From the NCBI GenBank assembly GCA_014879765.1, contig JACSRL010000857.1, forward strand, positions 1-8,419: a stretch of 8,419 nucleotides of DNA. Direction: 5' to 3'. How positions within the stretch are numbered: the first letter of the stretch is position 1; the number at the start of each line of letters is the position of its first letter. Both the position numbers and the translations under genes were made by a program. The DNA comes from Anaerolinea sp. (GTDB taxonomy: Bacteria; Chloroflexota; Anaerolineae; JAAEKA01). Under the pieces are notes generated by a model, which worked only from the letters and a program-made list of their open reading frames with translations, was not told where the DNA came from and searched no databases. Positions 1-6,317 of the stretch are shown here, piece after piece.

Positions 1-67
1 AACACGTGGATTGAGTAGGCTGCCGTATCGAAATCACGTGTTCGCACCCGCCGGCTGAGCAGTTACC
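1..67 (-). repeat. Hairpin repeat, left copy, cut by the window edge
   Basis: This is the reverse complement of the right-hand repeat, with a single mismatch in 67 bases (T at 21 where the other copy predicts C). One stem arm is complete at 35-56, the 26-base loop is 9-34, and only the inner 8 bases of the other arm (1-8) lie inside the window. Conservation continues past the stem for 11 bases (57-67). Read on the minus strand, it begins 34 bases after the stop codon of the substrate-binding-protein gene, so an mRNA from that gene would fold it into a hairpin. The following stretch 68-82 contains two near-tandem ATTCACC units and nothing else I recognise. A role as terminator or 3'-end stabiliser is inference. 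Confidence 0.9.
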
Positions 68-90
68 ATTCACCAATTCACCGTTTCTGG

Positions 91-1464
91 CTACTTCGGA
101 TACCCGTAGCTGGCCAGGAAATCATCCACCTGCTGGCAGAGCGCGGGCAGGGCGGTGGCGGGGTCGGCCTCGCCGGACCAGATCAGGTCCATGCCGGGGC
201 CGAGGATGGAGCCGTCCAGCTCGCCCCATTCGGGGAAGTAGCCGAAGCCGCCCACGCCTGAGGCCGCGGCCTCGTCGATGATGGCCTGCTTGTTGGCCGG
301 CGGCTGGTCGGTCAGGAAGGCGGGGGAGTTGGCGGTGGACTGCAAGGCCGGGAAGATCTCACCCGACGCGGTGTAGATCTGCTCGCCCCCCTCGGTGCTC
401 TGCAGCCAGGAGAGGAAGGTCCACGCGGCCTCCTTGCTGTCGCTGCCCGCGCTCATCACCCAGGCTGCGCCGCCGGCCGGGTTCCAACGCTGGCCGCCCG
501 CGGGAATCGGCGCCACAGCCACGTCGTAGTTCTTGCCGGCCTGGTTGAAGCCAGAGACGCGGCTGGTGTTCTGGATGATCATGGCCGCCTGGTCGGCGAT
601 GAACGCCGCCTGGTCGCCGCCAGCCTGGTTCAGGTCGGCCGGCCGCATGGCATAGCCCTGGTTCATCAGGTCGGCGAAGAAGGTGATGGCCTCCACCGAC
701 GCCGGCTCGGCCAGCAGACACTTGGAGGGGTTGACGTAGTCGTCCAGGATCGCGCCGCCGTTCTGGTTGAGCCACTTGGAGAACTTGCCGCCCTCCATGG
801 CCAGCCCGTAGCGCTCGCCTGGCACGGTCAGCGCCTCGGCCGCGGCCGTCAGATCGTCCCAGGTCCAGGTTTCGTCAGGATAGGCCAGGCCGGCCGCGTC
901 GAAGAGGTCCCGGTTGTAGTAGAGCACGTTGACCTCGATGTCGCGCGGGAAGCCGTAGACGCTGCCCTGGTATTTGGCCGATTCCAGCAGGCCGGGCCAG
1001 TAGTCGTCCAGGTTGTAGCCAGACTGCTCGATGAAGGGATCCAGGTTCTCCAGCACCCCCTCGGCCGCGTAGCGCGGGGTGGGCCAGAGGAAGGCGATGT
1101 CGGGGATCAGCGCGGTGTCGCCGCTGGCCCACAGCGCCTGGATCTTGGTGAAATAGTCGTCCCAGGGCTGGTTCCAGATCTCGATCTTGATCTCTGGGTG
1201 CTCAGCCATGAACGCGTCGGCCACCCGTTGGTGCGACACCACCTCTTCGGGGCTGCCCCAGAGGGCCCAGGTGAGCGTGACCGCGGCCGCGGCCGGCTGA
1301 TCGACGGCCGCCTGCTCGGTGGTCGCCGGTTGATCGGATGTGGCCGGCTGATCGGCGACGGGCGGGGCCGCGGGCACTGGTGTGGCCGGCGGCGCGCAGG
1401 CGCTGAGCGCCAGCAGGGCGATCAGCGTGAGCAAGATGAAAACAGAGCGGTGATGGGTCTTCAT
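91..1464 (-). CDS. Carbohydrate ABC transporter substrate-binding lipoprotein
   Basis: This is the extracytoplasmic receptor of an ABC importer, probably for a sugar or oligosaccharide (SBP_bac_1/SBP_bac_8 type, CUT1-like). Residues 1-22 are a lipoprotein signal peptide: positive start (MKTHHR), hydrophobic core, and a lipobox ending LSAC with the anchoring Cys at 23. Residues 24-61 form a low-complexity Ala/Pro/Thr/Gln tether with three DQPA units at 38, 44 and 55. The binding domain starts near residue 62 with the family's typical first strand (VTLTWALWG), followed by an AFMAEHPEIKIE segment and, later, an AAWTFLSWLQS segment typical of the C-terminal lobe. The length of 457 residues is normal. 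The ATG at 1464 is preceded by AGGAG (1470-1474 on the minus strand) at 5-base spacing, which fixes the start. No permease or ATPase gene is in the window; they could lie beyond base 1, where the gene's 3' side leads. Ligand cannot be told from sequence. Confidence 0.93.
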   Translation of the reverse strand: MKTHHRSVFILLTLIALLALSACAPPATPVPAAPPVADQPATSDQPATTEQAAVDQPAAAAVTLTWALWGSPEEVVSHQRVADAFMAEHPEIKIEIWNQPWDDYFTKIQALWASGDTALIPDIAFLWPTPRYAAEGVLENLDPFIEQSGYNLDDYWPGLLESAKYQGSVYGFPRDIEVNVLYYNRDLFDAAGLAYPDETWTWDDLTAAAEALTVPGERYGLAMEGGKFSKWLNQNGGAILDDYVNPSKCLLAEPASVEAITFFADLMNQGYAMRPADLNQAGGDQAAFIADQAAMIIQNTSRVSGFNQAGKNYDVAVAPIPAGGQRWNPAGGAAWVMSAGSDSKEAAWTFLSWLQSTEGGEQIYTASGEIFPALQSTANSPAFLTDQPPANKQAIIDEAAASGVGGFGYFPEWGELDGSILGPGMDLIWSGEADPATALPALCQQVDDFLASYGYPK

Positions 1465-1469
1465 GGCTT

Positions 1470-1474
1470 CTCCT
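1470..1474 (-). promoter_or_regulatory. Ribosome-binding site of the substrate-binding-protein gene
   Basis: Minus-strand AGGAG lies 5 bases upstream of the ATG at 1464, in the purine-rich context AAAGGAGAA. It supports that ATG over any internal start. Confidence 0.8.
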
Positions 1475-1501
1475 TTCCGTGTAGAAGCAAAATTTGGAAC
1501 T

Positions 1502-1519
1502 GTTCAAAACGGATTGAAC
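1502..1519. promoter_or_regulatory. Possible operator: GTTCAA-N6-TTGAAC inverted repeat
   Basis: A perfect 6-base inverted repeat separated by 6 bases lies 38 bases upstream of the substrate-binding-protein start. On the minus strand the TTGAAC at 1507-1502 could double as a -35 element, with a weak -10 (TACACG) 18 bases further on, so a bound repressor would block transcription. Sugar-importer genes are commonly controlled by LacI- or ROK-type repressors, but no regulator is encoded here. The right arm overlaps the first bases of repeat copy A, so the symmetry may belong to that junction instead. Confidence 0.22.
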
Positions 1520-1627
1520 CGACAAGACTTCGGACGGTGCCGCACCGGCCGAGTTCTGCGCGTGAAGCTCTTTGCCGTCTAGAACCTGGAATAGAACCGG
1601 CGACTTCCGAAGTCTGAGACGTCCGAA
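1515..1627 (+). repeat. Dispersed palindromic repeat, copy A
   Basis: The first 38 bases match copy B (from 6108) at 36 positions, and similarity continues in blocks to about 1620. Shared modules are GACTTCGGACGG near the start, CTTTGCCGTC in the middle, and CGACTTCCGAAGTCTG at 1601-1616, which contains the palindrome GACTTC-C-GAAGTC (1602-1614). An 8-base inverted repeat (1529-1536 with 1620-1627) brackets the unit. It sits between two minus-strand genes: after the stop of the AlbA_2 gene and upstream of the transporter gene. No reading frame with recognisable protein is present, so it is best seen as a non-coding, structured repeat; it might help end transcription of the upstream operon. 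Confidence 0.8.
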
Positions 1628-1649
1628 TCAGCGGCTATGCACAAGTCGG

Positions 1650-3644
1650 CTAAGTGGCTCTGCGTTGTCGCCAGGCCTGATAGGACTCGGGGAATTTCTC
1701 CTCATAGGGCAACAGTTCGATGGCTTTTCCAAACGCCTGCGCCACCTCGGTGTCTGGCGCGTGCAGCTCGTCCAGCGCCATAGCCAGATCGTAATAACAC
1801 CACGCTTTGCGCGGGTTGTCATCGGCAAGCTGAATGGCGCGCCGCAGCAACTCGACAGCATCCTGGAATAGCCGCTTCTTCGTAGCTGCCCACTCGCGAG
1901 GGGCCATGGTGCGCAAAGCCTTCTGGTTCGCAAGACCCAGTTTGCTCTGCGCATATTCATGGACAGCCTTTGGATTGTTCTTGATCAGGTCATAGTTGGT
2001 AGAGAAAACACTGTGCGCCTCTTCCAGTTTCCCTGAACGCTTGTACAGAACCGCCAGCTCAACCAGATCGTCGATCCTGGCAGGCGAGGGCACATGGGCC
2101 AGCAACTCCGCGGCCTTGGCGCGGTCTTTCTGGCTCAAGTAATAGCGCGCCATGGCCAGATAGGGCAGATGCGCGTCTGCGGCTGCAGGGGCGCCGTCGA
2201 ACTCAGCGAAAACTCGCTCCGCAGTGGGAAGGTCATTCAAGGAGATGCTGTGGTCAATGATCTGAGCAACCAATGCCCCTGAGCTCGGAACCCGGTCCAG
2301 CGCGGCCTCGAGGATGCGCAGAGCAGCCGTCCGCTCGCCGACGGCCCACAGGTGGGCGCTCTCCCGCAGCGCCTGGATGACTACATACTGAGGATGGGCT
2401 GGCAGGATGACCCGAAAATAGGTTCTTCCCGCATCGAACTCAAAGATCGGCCTGGGAGACCCATTTTCCGTCATCTTCCGATAGATCTTGGGGATGCCTG
2501 TCCCTCTGCCCTCAGCCAACCGCAAATCCTTCAAGAATTCACCGATTCGGCGATTCCTGTTGGGCACGGGGGGGACTGTGGCTCCTGGCTCGAAATGCTG
2601 CAGCTCGATGCCAGGCACCGGGCCTGGATAGCTGATCAACTCCATTCTGTCAGGATAGAGATAAATCTTGACAGGCTCAGGGTTGCCGTCATAGCTGCGG
2701 TGATACACGGCATTCACCAACGCTTCTTCCATGGCTTCATATGGAAAAGCCACTGTTCGCTGGGCCTCCGCCTGATTCGGTATCTTCCTGACCATGGCCG
2801 CGCTGAACGCATTCAGATAGTCAAGCGCCTGATTGATCTGAGTGTGCAGCGGGCCGCGAAAGACTTTCTCTTCGATCAGGTCCCCGCCGGCATCGTCGCC
2901 GAATTGAGCGATCTCGATCCTCACACCAGGAAAGAATTGCTCAGGATCATGGGTGAAGAACAATAAAGCGACGTTTTTGGGAACGTCATAGCCATTCACC
3001 CTGACCGAGATGCGCAGTTGGCGGTAAAGCTCCTGATCTGATACCTGCATGCCAGGCGCCACCAGGCCGCTCCGGATGTCAGAAAGGAAATTGCGCACGA
3101 GGCTTGGAGCCAACACATCAAGCGTTTGGCTGAAGCTTCGGCGATCGTCGAAAGGCACCTTGGCGGTCATCTGCATCAGTTGGGTCAGAATTTCTCCTTG
3201 CGCTTCCACCGTTTCTGAGCCTTGACGAATATAGTAAGCTCTGTCACCGCCCTTGGATGTCTTGGGCGCTTGATAGGGACGCACATCGCCGGCCGGCGCC
3301 CATAGCACGAGAATCGACTTTCCCTGGTAGATCTCCGGCGATATCACCGGCTGATACTCCGGGTCAATGCGTTTGCATTGACCGCGAATCTGTTTCTGAA
3401 TGCTGTCCAGGTCCTGCCCTTCCAGCCCGCGCGGCGGCAGTACTGGCAACCCACCTTGCTCCTCGATGCCGACGACAATGTACCCGCCGTTCAGATTGAA
3501 GAAATCGTTGGCGAAAGCACAGATGCTGCGCGTGATCTGGTCACGGATCGGTTCCGACCAGGTAGCCTTGAACTCACGGCGCACTGACTCGACAGAATTG
3601 ATGAGCTCATCAAGGTTGATGGCGAGCATGTTCGTAAGGGACAT
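1650..3644 (-). CDS. Schlafen-type AlbA_2 domain + HATPase_c_4-like domain + TPR tail protein
   Basis: This is a 664-residue cytoplasmic protein of unknown specific role. Residues about 20-150 look like the AlbA_2 (Schlafen AAA_4) domain: RREFKATW at 22-29, AFANDFFNLNGGYIVVGIEE at 43-62, and a closing YYIRQGSETVEA at 137-148. Residues about 295-415 resemble the ATP-binding domain usually paired with it: an N-box-like EALVNAVYHR at 307-316, PDRMELISYPG at 331-341 and a Gly-rich GRGTGIPKI at 379-387. Relatives often end in a winged helix and are annotated as ATP-binding transcriptional regulators; here residues about 425-655 are instead helical repeats with TPR character (for example ALRILEAALDRVPSSGALVA and KAWCYYDLAMALDELHAP). 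The ATG at 3644 follows the glycosidase stop by 4 bases, with a weak GGAGA 9 bases upstream, suggesting translational coupling. G+C content is visibly lower than in the glycosidase gene. Regulator, stress or defence roles are all possible. Confidence 0.85.
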   Translation of the reverse strand: MSLTNMLAINLDELINSVESVRREFKATWSEPIRDQITRSICAFANDFFNLNGGYIVVGIEEQGGLPVLPPRGLEGQDLDSIQKQIRGQCKRIDPEYQPVISPEIYQGKSILVLWAPAGDVRPYQAPKTSKGGDRAYYIRQGSETVEAQGEILTQLMQMTAKVPFDDRRSFSQTLDVLAPSLVRNFLSDIRSGLVAPGMQVSDQELYRQLRISVRVNGYDVPKNVALLFFTHDPEQFFPGVRIEIAQFGDDAGGDLIEEKVFRGPLHTQINQALDYLNAFSAAMVRKIPNQAEAQRTVAFPYEAMEEALVNAVYHRSYDGNPEPVKIYLYPDRMELISYPGPVPGIELQHFEPGATVPPVPNRNRRIGEFLKDLRLAEGRGTGIPKIYRKMTENGSPRPIFEFDAGRTYFRVILPAHPQYVVIQALRESAHLWAVGERTAALRILEAALDRVPSSGALVAQIIDHSISLNDLPTAERVFAEFDGAPAAADAHLPYLAMARYYLSQKDRAKAAELLAHVPSPARIDDLVELAVLYKRSGKLEEAHSVFSTNYDLIKNNPKAVHEYAQSKLGLANQKALRTMAPREWAATKKRLFQDAVELLRRAIQLADDNPRKAWCYYDLAMALDELHAPDTEVAQAFGKAIELLPYEEKFPESYQAWRQRRAT

Positions 3645-3648
3645 CGGT

Positions 3649-4986
3649 CTAATTCTCCGGCCCGCCGCTGGGGTGATCGTACACCTCGTTCACCTCCGCG
3701 GCCACGGCCGCGGCCGGCTTGGCGGCCAGCAGATCGTCGAACAGCGGCAGCTTGCCGGTGCGCACGGCGTGATTGGCGTAGAGGAACATGGCCGCGGACC
3801 AGCCCTGCTGGGCGTAGCCCATGGGGTGCCCGCTGTCGCCGTGCAGCCACTCGGTGAACTCCCAGGGGTGATAGATGCCCTGGCGATTGGCCTTGGCCAG
3901 CCGGATCAGCAGCCGCTCGGCCTCCTCCTGCCAGCCATGGCGCGCCAGCGCGGCCACGTGCAGCCCGCCGATCATCGGCCAGATGCCGCCGTTGTGGTAC
4001 TGGTGCGGCAGGTTCAGGTTGCGACTGCGGTAGTACTCGCGCCAGTGCGCCTCGCTGGGGTAGATGGGGGGATAGATGGCCTTGGTCGGGTAGGGCTCGG
4101 CCATGCCCACCTGCGCCATGTAGCGCACGATGTGCTCGGCCCGGTGGCGGTCGGCGATGCCGGTCAGGATGGCCAGACAGTTGCCCAGGCTGTCGCACCA
4201 GTCGCCATACTCGCGAAAGGCGATCCAGGGCAGGTAATAGGGCCGGCTGGAGATGGTGCCCACGTTGTGGTAGACCATGAACCATTCCAGCCGGATGGCC
4301 TTCAGCTTTTCCAGATGTTCGGCGAAGTGCTCGGCCACCCAGCAGCGATCGACCCACAGCAACAGATTGATGCGCTCATGGATGCCCAGCGGGTTGACCG
4401 GCAGCGCATGGCAGCTCACCTGGCCGAAGAGCCGGCGGCACATCTCCTGATAGGCCAGGCTGGCCGCGTAGTAGAGCACATTGTCATAGAGCACATTGTA
4501 GCGCACCGCCAGCAGATCCATCCAGTCGCCGGCCTCCGGCACCTCCAGCAGGCCGCACTCGTTCATATCCTGGTATTCCAGCCAGGTGATGGCCCGCTCG
4601 ATCGCCTCCCAGTGGCGCCGTGTGAAGTCGAGATCGCCGGTGACTTGCAGGTGTAGATAGTGCCCCAACAGGAACCAAAGATTGGCGTCCACCGCGCCGG
4701 CGTTTTCCGTGCTGATGTAGCCGGTGTCGGGGTTGACATTGAGCTGCACCATGCCGCGCGGCGACTGGTAACGACCCATGGTCTCCAGCGAGGCGCGGCC
4801 TGCGGCCAGCAGAGCGGGATCGCCGGTGGCCGCCGCGCCCAGGAAGACCACCATGCTATCGCGCGCCCAGATCTGCGGATAGCCGGCGGCCAGCGCGGAG
4901 GCGCGAAAGCCGTGCGGCGTGGCGCAGCGGTGAAGGATGTCAGCGGCCCGGACACGGGCCTCGTCCAGCAGGGCAGTGGTGTTCAT
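3649..4986 (-). CDS. GH100-like / glycogen-debranching-family glycosidase
   Basis: A predicted soluble (alpha/alpha)6-barrel glycoside hydrolase. From memory of the family, its blocks line up with alkaline/neutral invertases (GH100), which split sucrose, and with amylo-alpha-1,6-glucosidase-like proteins. Counting from an upstream TTG (4989) as residue 1: YPQIWARDSMVVF at 37-49, VDANLWFLLGHYLHLQVTGD at 100-119, GDWMD at 154-158, IYPPI at 305-309, PHQYHNGGIWP at 328-338, FTEWLHG at 378-384, and GWSAAMFLYA at 396-405. By position, Asp155 or Asp158 and Glu380 are candidate catalytic acids; this is inference. I chose the ATG at 4986 (445 residues) over the adjacent in-frame TTG at 4989. No clear Shine-Dalgarno is visible. 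No signal peptide, so it acts inside the cell. It lies 33 bases after the DUF4058 gene and 4 bases before the AlbA_2 gene, in one probable operon. Substrate could be sucrose or a maltodextrin; I cannot decide. Confidence 0.82.
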   Translation of the reverse strand: MNTTALLDEARVRAADILHRCATPHGFRASALAAGYPQIWARDSMVVFLGAAATGDPALLAAGRASLETMGRYQSPRGMVQLNVNPDTGYISTENAGAVDANLWFLLGHYLHLQVTGDLDFTRRHWEAIERAITWLEYQDMNECGLLEVPEAGDWMDLLAVRYNVLYDNVLYYAASLAYQEMCRRLFGQVSCHALPVNPLGIHERINLLLWVDRCWVAEHFAEHLEKLKAIRLEWFMVYHNVGTISSRPYYLPWIAFREYGDWCDSLGNCLAILTGIADRHRAEHIVRYMAQVGMAEPYPTKAIYPPIYPSEAHWREYYRSRNLNLPHQYHNGGIWPMIGGLHVAALARHGWQEEAERLLIRLAKANRQGIYHPWEFTEWLHGDSGHPMGYAQQGWSAAMFLYANHAVRTGKLPLFDDLLAAKPAAAVAAEVNEVYDHPSGGPEN

Positions 4987-5019
4987 CAAGCAGGTATCAG
5001 AGGGCGACGGGGTATGGGG

Positions 5020-5847
5020 TCAGCGCAGGCCGGCCCCGTGCAGCAGATCGTCCAGCCAGGCCGCGTCCTCTTCCTCCAACGGCGGAGGCGGCGGCGGGTC
5101 GGCGTAGTCCAGCAGTCGTTCGTAGCCCACCAGCGCAAAGCAGGCGCCGACCGCGGCCTGCAGGTCGAGAATCACATCGGGGTCGGGCTGCAAGAGGGGC
5201 ACGGGAACCGCGGGCAGGCGCTGGCGCAGCGACGCGGTCCAGACCTGCGTGAGAGGCCGCCGTTCGGTGCGGCTCAGGTAGATGGCATAGGGCGACGGGG
5301 GCAGCTCGACCTCGAAGAAGATGCGCGTGCCATCGCGCAGCAAGTCGATCTCCAGCAGGTGGGTGTCGGTGTTCAGCAGGCGCATGCGCCGGTCGTTGTA
5401 TTCCAGCACACCCCGGCCATGCTTGTTGGCCGGCGAAAGGATCTCGATCACCGTCACCAGCCGCCGCTGGGCCACATCGCGGATCTCGACGCTGAGCTGT
5501 GGAACCGTGGGCAGAGGATTGACCACCTCGAACCGGGGCGCCATCACCGCCACACCCACCTCATAGCCCACGGCCGGCTCACGCAGGTGGCGTTCCGGCA
5601 GCGCGGCCACGTGTACGTCAGGATAGATCACGCGCTGCGCCGGCCAGTCGACGATGTTCAGCCCCAGGCCGGGCAGAATGCCAACGGTTGGCGTTCCGAC
5701 CACATAGCGCTTGGCCAGCAGGGCCACGTAGCTGGCCGGCAACTGAGCTAACAACTGGGCGCGAATGGTTCCGGCCAGGGTTTCGTGGAACTCCTGCCAG
5801 AGCTCACCTTCCAGATAGGGATCCATGCCAGGAAATGGTGATGGCAT
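5020..5847 (-). CDS. DUF4058 family protein
   Basis: A full-length, canonical member of a conserved family of unknown function, 275 residues. Recognisable blocks in order are the N-terminal MPSPFPGMDPYLE, WQEFHETL at 17-24, YPDV at 75-78, VEIRD at 120-124, VTVIEILSPANK at 131-142, Y150 with NDRR, THLLEIDLLR at 162-171, SRTERRPLTQVW at 192-203, PDPDVILDL at 221-229, and a C-terminal DAAWLDDLL. There is no signal peptide or membrane segment. The reading frame is open upstream to 6051, but the ATG at 5847 is the start: it begins the family's conserved N-terminus and has a perfect AGGAGG 5 bases upstream. The upstream extension would also run through the predicted promoter. It is first in the minus-strand operon. 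The PDV...EILSPxNK...Y arrangement resembles Uma2-type nuclease-fold proteins, which is inference only. Confidence 0.95.
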   Translation of the reverse strand: MPSPFPGMDPYLEGELWQEFHETLAGTIRAQLLAQLPASYVALLAKRYVVGTPTVGILPGLGLNIVDWPAQRVIYPDVHVAALPERHLREPAVGYEVGVAVMAPRFEVVNPLPTVPQLSVEIRDVAQRRLVTVIEILSPANKHGRGVLEYNDRRMRLLNTDTHLLEIDLLRDGTRIFFEVELPPSPYAIYLSRTERRPLTQVWTASLRQRLPAVPVPLLQPDPDVILDLQAAVGACFALVGYERLLDYADPPPPPPLEEEDAAWLDDLLHGAGLR

Positions 5848-5852
5848 CGCAG

Positions 5853-5858
5853 CCTCCT
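5853..5858 (-). promoter_or_regulatory. Ribosome-binding site deciding the DUF4058 start
   Basis: Perfect AGGAGG on the minus strand, 5 bases upstream of the ATG at 5847. It rules for this start and against the long upstream in-frame extension. Confidence 0.9.
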
Positions 5859-6018
5859 GCGTCAACAGGGAACGCCTGTCCACTCTGGAGCTATTCGGCC
5901 TAAGACTGCGGAATTGACCGCCACACAGTGAACGGCAGGTCGTGGGGCGTGCATCAGCAGCAGCGCCTGCAAAGCGGCGGTTCTCTCCAAAGTCACAGCC
6001 TGTGGTTGCATGGCTGCC

Positions 6019-6047
6019 ATTGTAACACACGGCGCACGAGACAGCAA
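6019..6047 (-). promoter_or_regulatory. Sigma70-like promoter for the DUF4058 operon
   Basis: On the minus strand: TTGCTG (6047-6042), a 17-base spacer, then TACAAT (6024-6019) preceded by TGT, giving an extended -10. The -10 matches consensus at 5 of 6 positions. Transcription would start near 6012, leaving a leader of about 165 bases before the DUF4058 ATG. Confidence 0.55.
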
Positions 6048-6057
6048 GCAACGATTA

Positions 6058-6086
6058 TTGGCCTCCTCTGCAAATTGTTGTATACT
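6058..6086 (+). promoter_or_regulatory. Sigma70-like promoter for the antiporter gene
   Basis: TTGGCC (6058-6063), a 17-base spacer, then TATACT (6081-6086), which matches the -10 consensus at 5 of 6 positions. It is 10 bases away from the -35 of the leftward promoter, the usual geometry of back-to-back promoters, in a locally A+T-rich pocket. Transcription would start near 6093, giving a leader of about 225 bases that includes all of repeat copy B. Confidence 0.5.
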
Positions 6087-6107
6087 CGCAGCCAAAGCAA
6101 ACGGGCG

Positions 6108-6247
6108 TGAACCGCCAAGACTTCGGACGGCGCCGCACCGGCCGAAGTCCTGCCAGTGAGGCCCTTTGCCGTCAAAAACCTGGCATCGCTTCAACCGGCC
6201 GGCTTTGCCGTCCGAAGTCCGGGACGTCAGGCGACTTCCGAAGTCTG
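6108..6247 (+). repeat. Dispersed palindromic repeat, copy B
   Basis: Same family and orientation as copy A at 1515, but longer by an inserted block. It has a perfect 12-base inverted repeat, GACTTCGGACGG (6119-6130) with its complement at 6208-6219, enclosing 77 bases. The module CTTTGCCGTC occurs twice (near 6164 and 6203), and the palindromic module CGACTTCCGAAGTCTG lies at 6232-6247. The mosaic of reused short modules suggests a rearranging repeat family. No target duplication is obvious, and there is no open frame of recognised type. It would be transcribed as part of the antiporter leader. Confidence 0.82.
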
Positions 6248-6303
6248 CGCAACGAAAACCCGGTTTCTGACTGGCCGATTGAGCCGTTACCATGCCATCA
6301 AGT

Positions 6304-6309
6304 GAGGAG
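6304..6309 (+). promoter_or_regulatory. Ribosome-binding site for the antiporter TTG start
   Basis: GAGGAG ends 8 bases before the TTG at 6318. An in-frame TGA at 6312-6314 excludes any start further upstream, so this site together with the TTG fixes the N-terminus. Confidence 0.8.
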
Positions 6310-6317
6310 ATTGAGCC

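Larger units (their letters stand above)
5848..6317. other. Divergent intergenic region
   Basis: This 470-base gap between the DUF4058 gene (leftward) and the antiporter gene (rightward) holds the DUF4058 ribosome-binding site, a leftward promoter at 6019-6047, a rightward promoter at 6058-6086, repeat copy B at 6108-6247, and the antiporter ribosome-binding site. The predicted leftward leader (about 6012 to 5848) contains a 49-codon open frame whose ATG falls at the predicted transcript start. The stretch 6248-6303 has a degenerate copy of the short motif that borders the terminal hairpin repeats (6280-6293). I see no RNA gene or known riboswitch. Confidence 0.75.

Noticed and set aside
3400..4656. 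Plus-strand open frame of 418 codons across the AlbA_2 and glycosidase genes
   Set aside because: Antisense shadow of two well-supported minus-strand genes; no family resemblance and compositionally biased.
4660..5751. Plus-strand open frame of 363 codons opposite the glycosidase and DUF4058 genes
   Set aside because: Antisense shadow; Gln/Arg/Gly/His-rich product with no recognisable domain.
5848..6051. N-terminal extension of the DUF4058 protein to 6051
   Set aside because: The conserved family N-terminus begins at the ATG at 5847, which has a perfect AGGAGG; the extension would begin at a TTG inside the predicted promoter.
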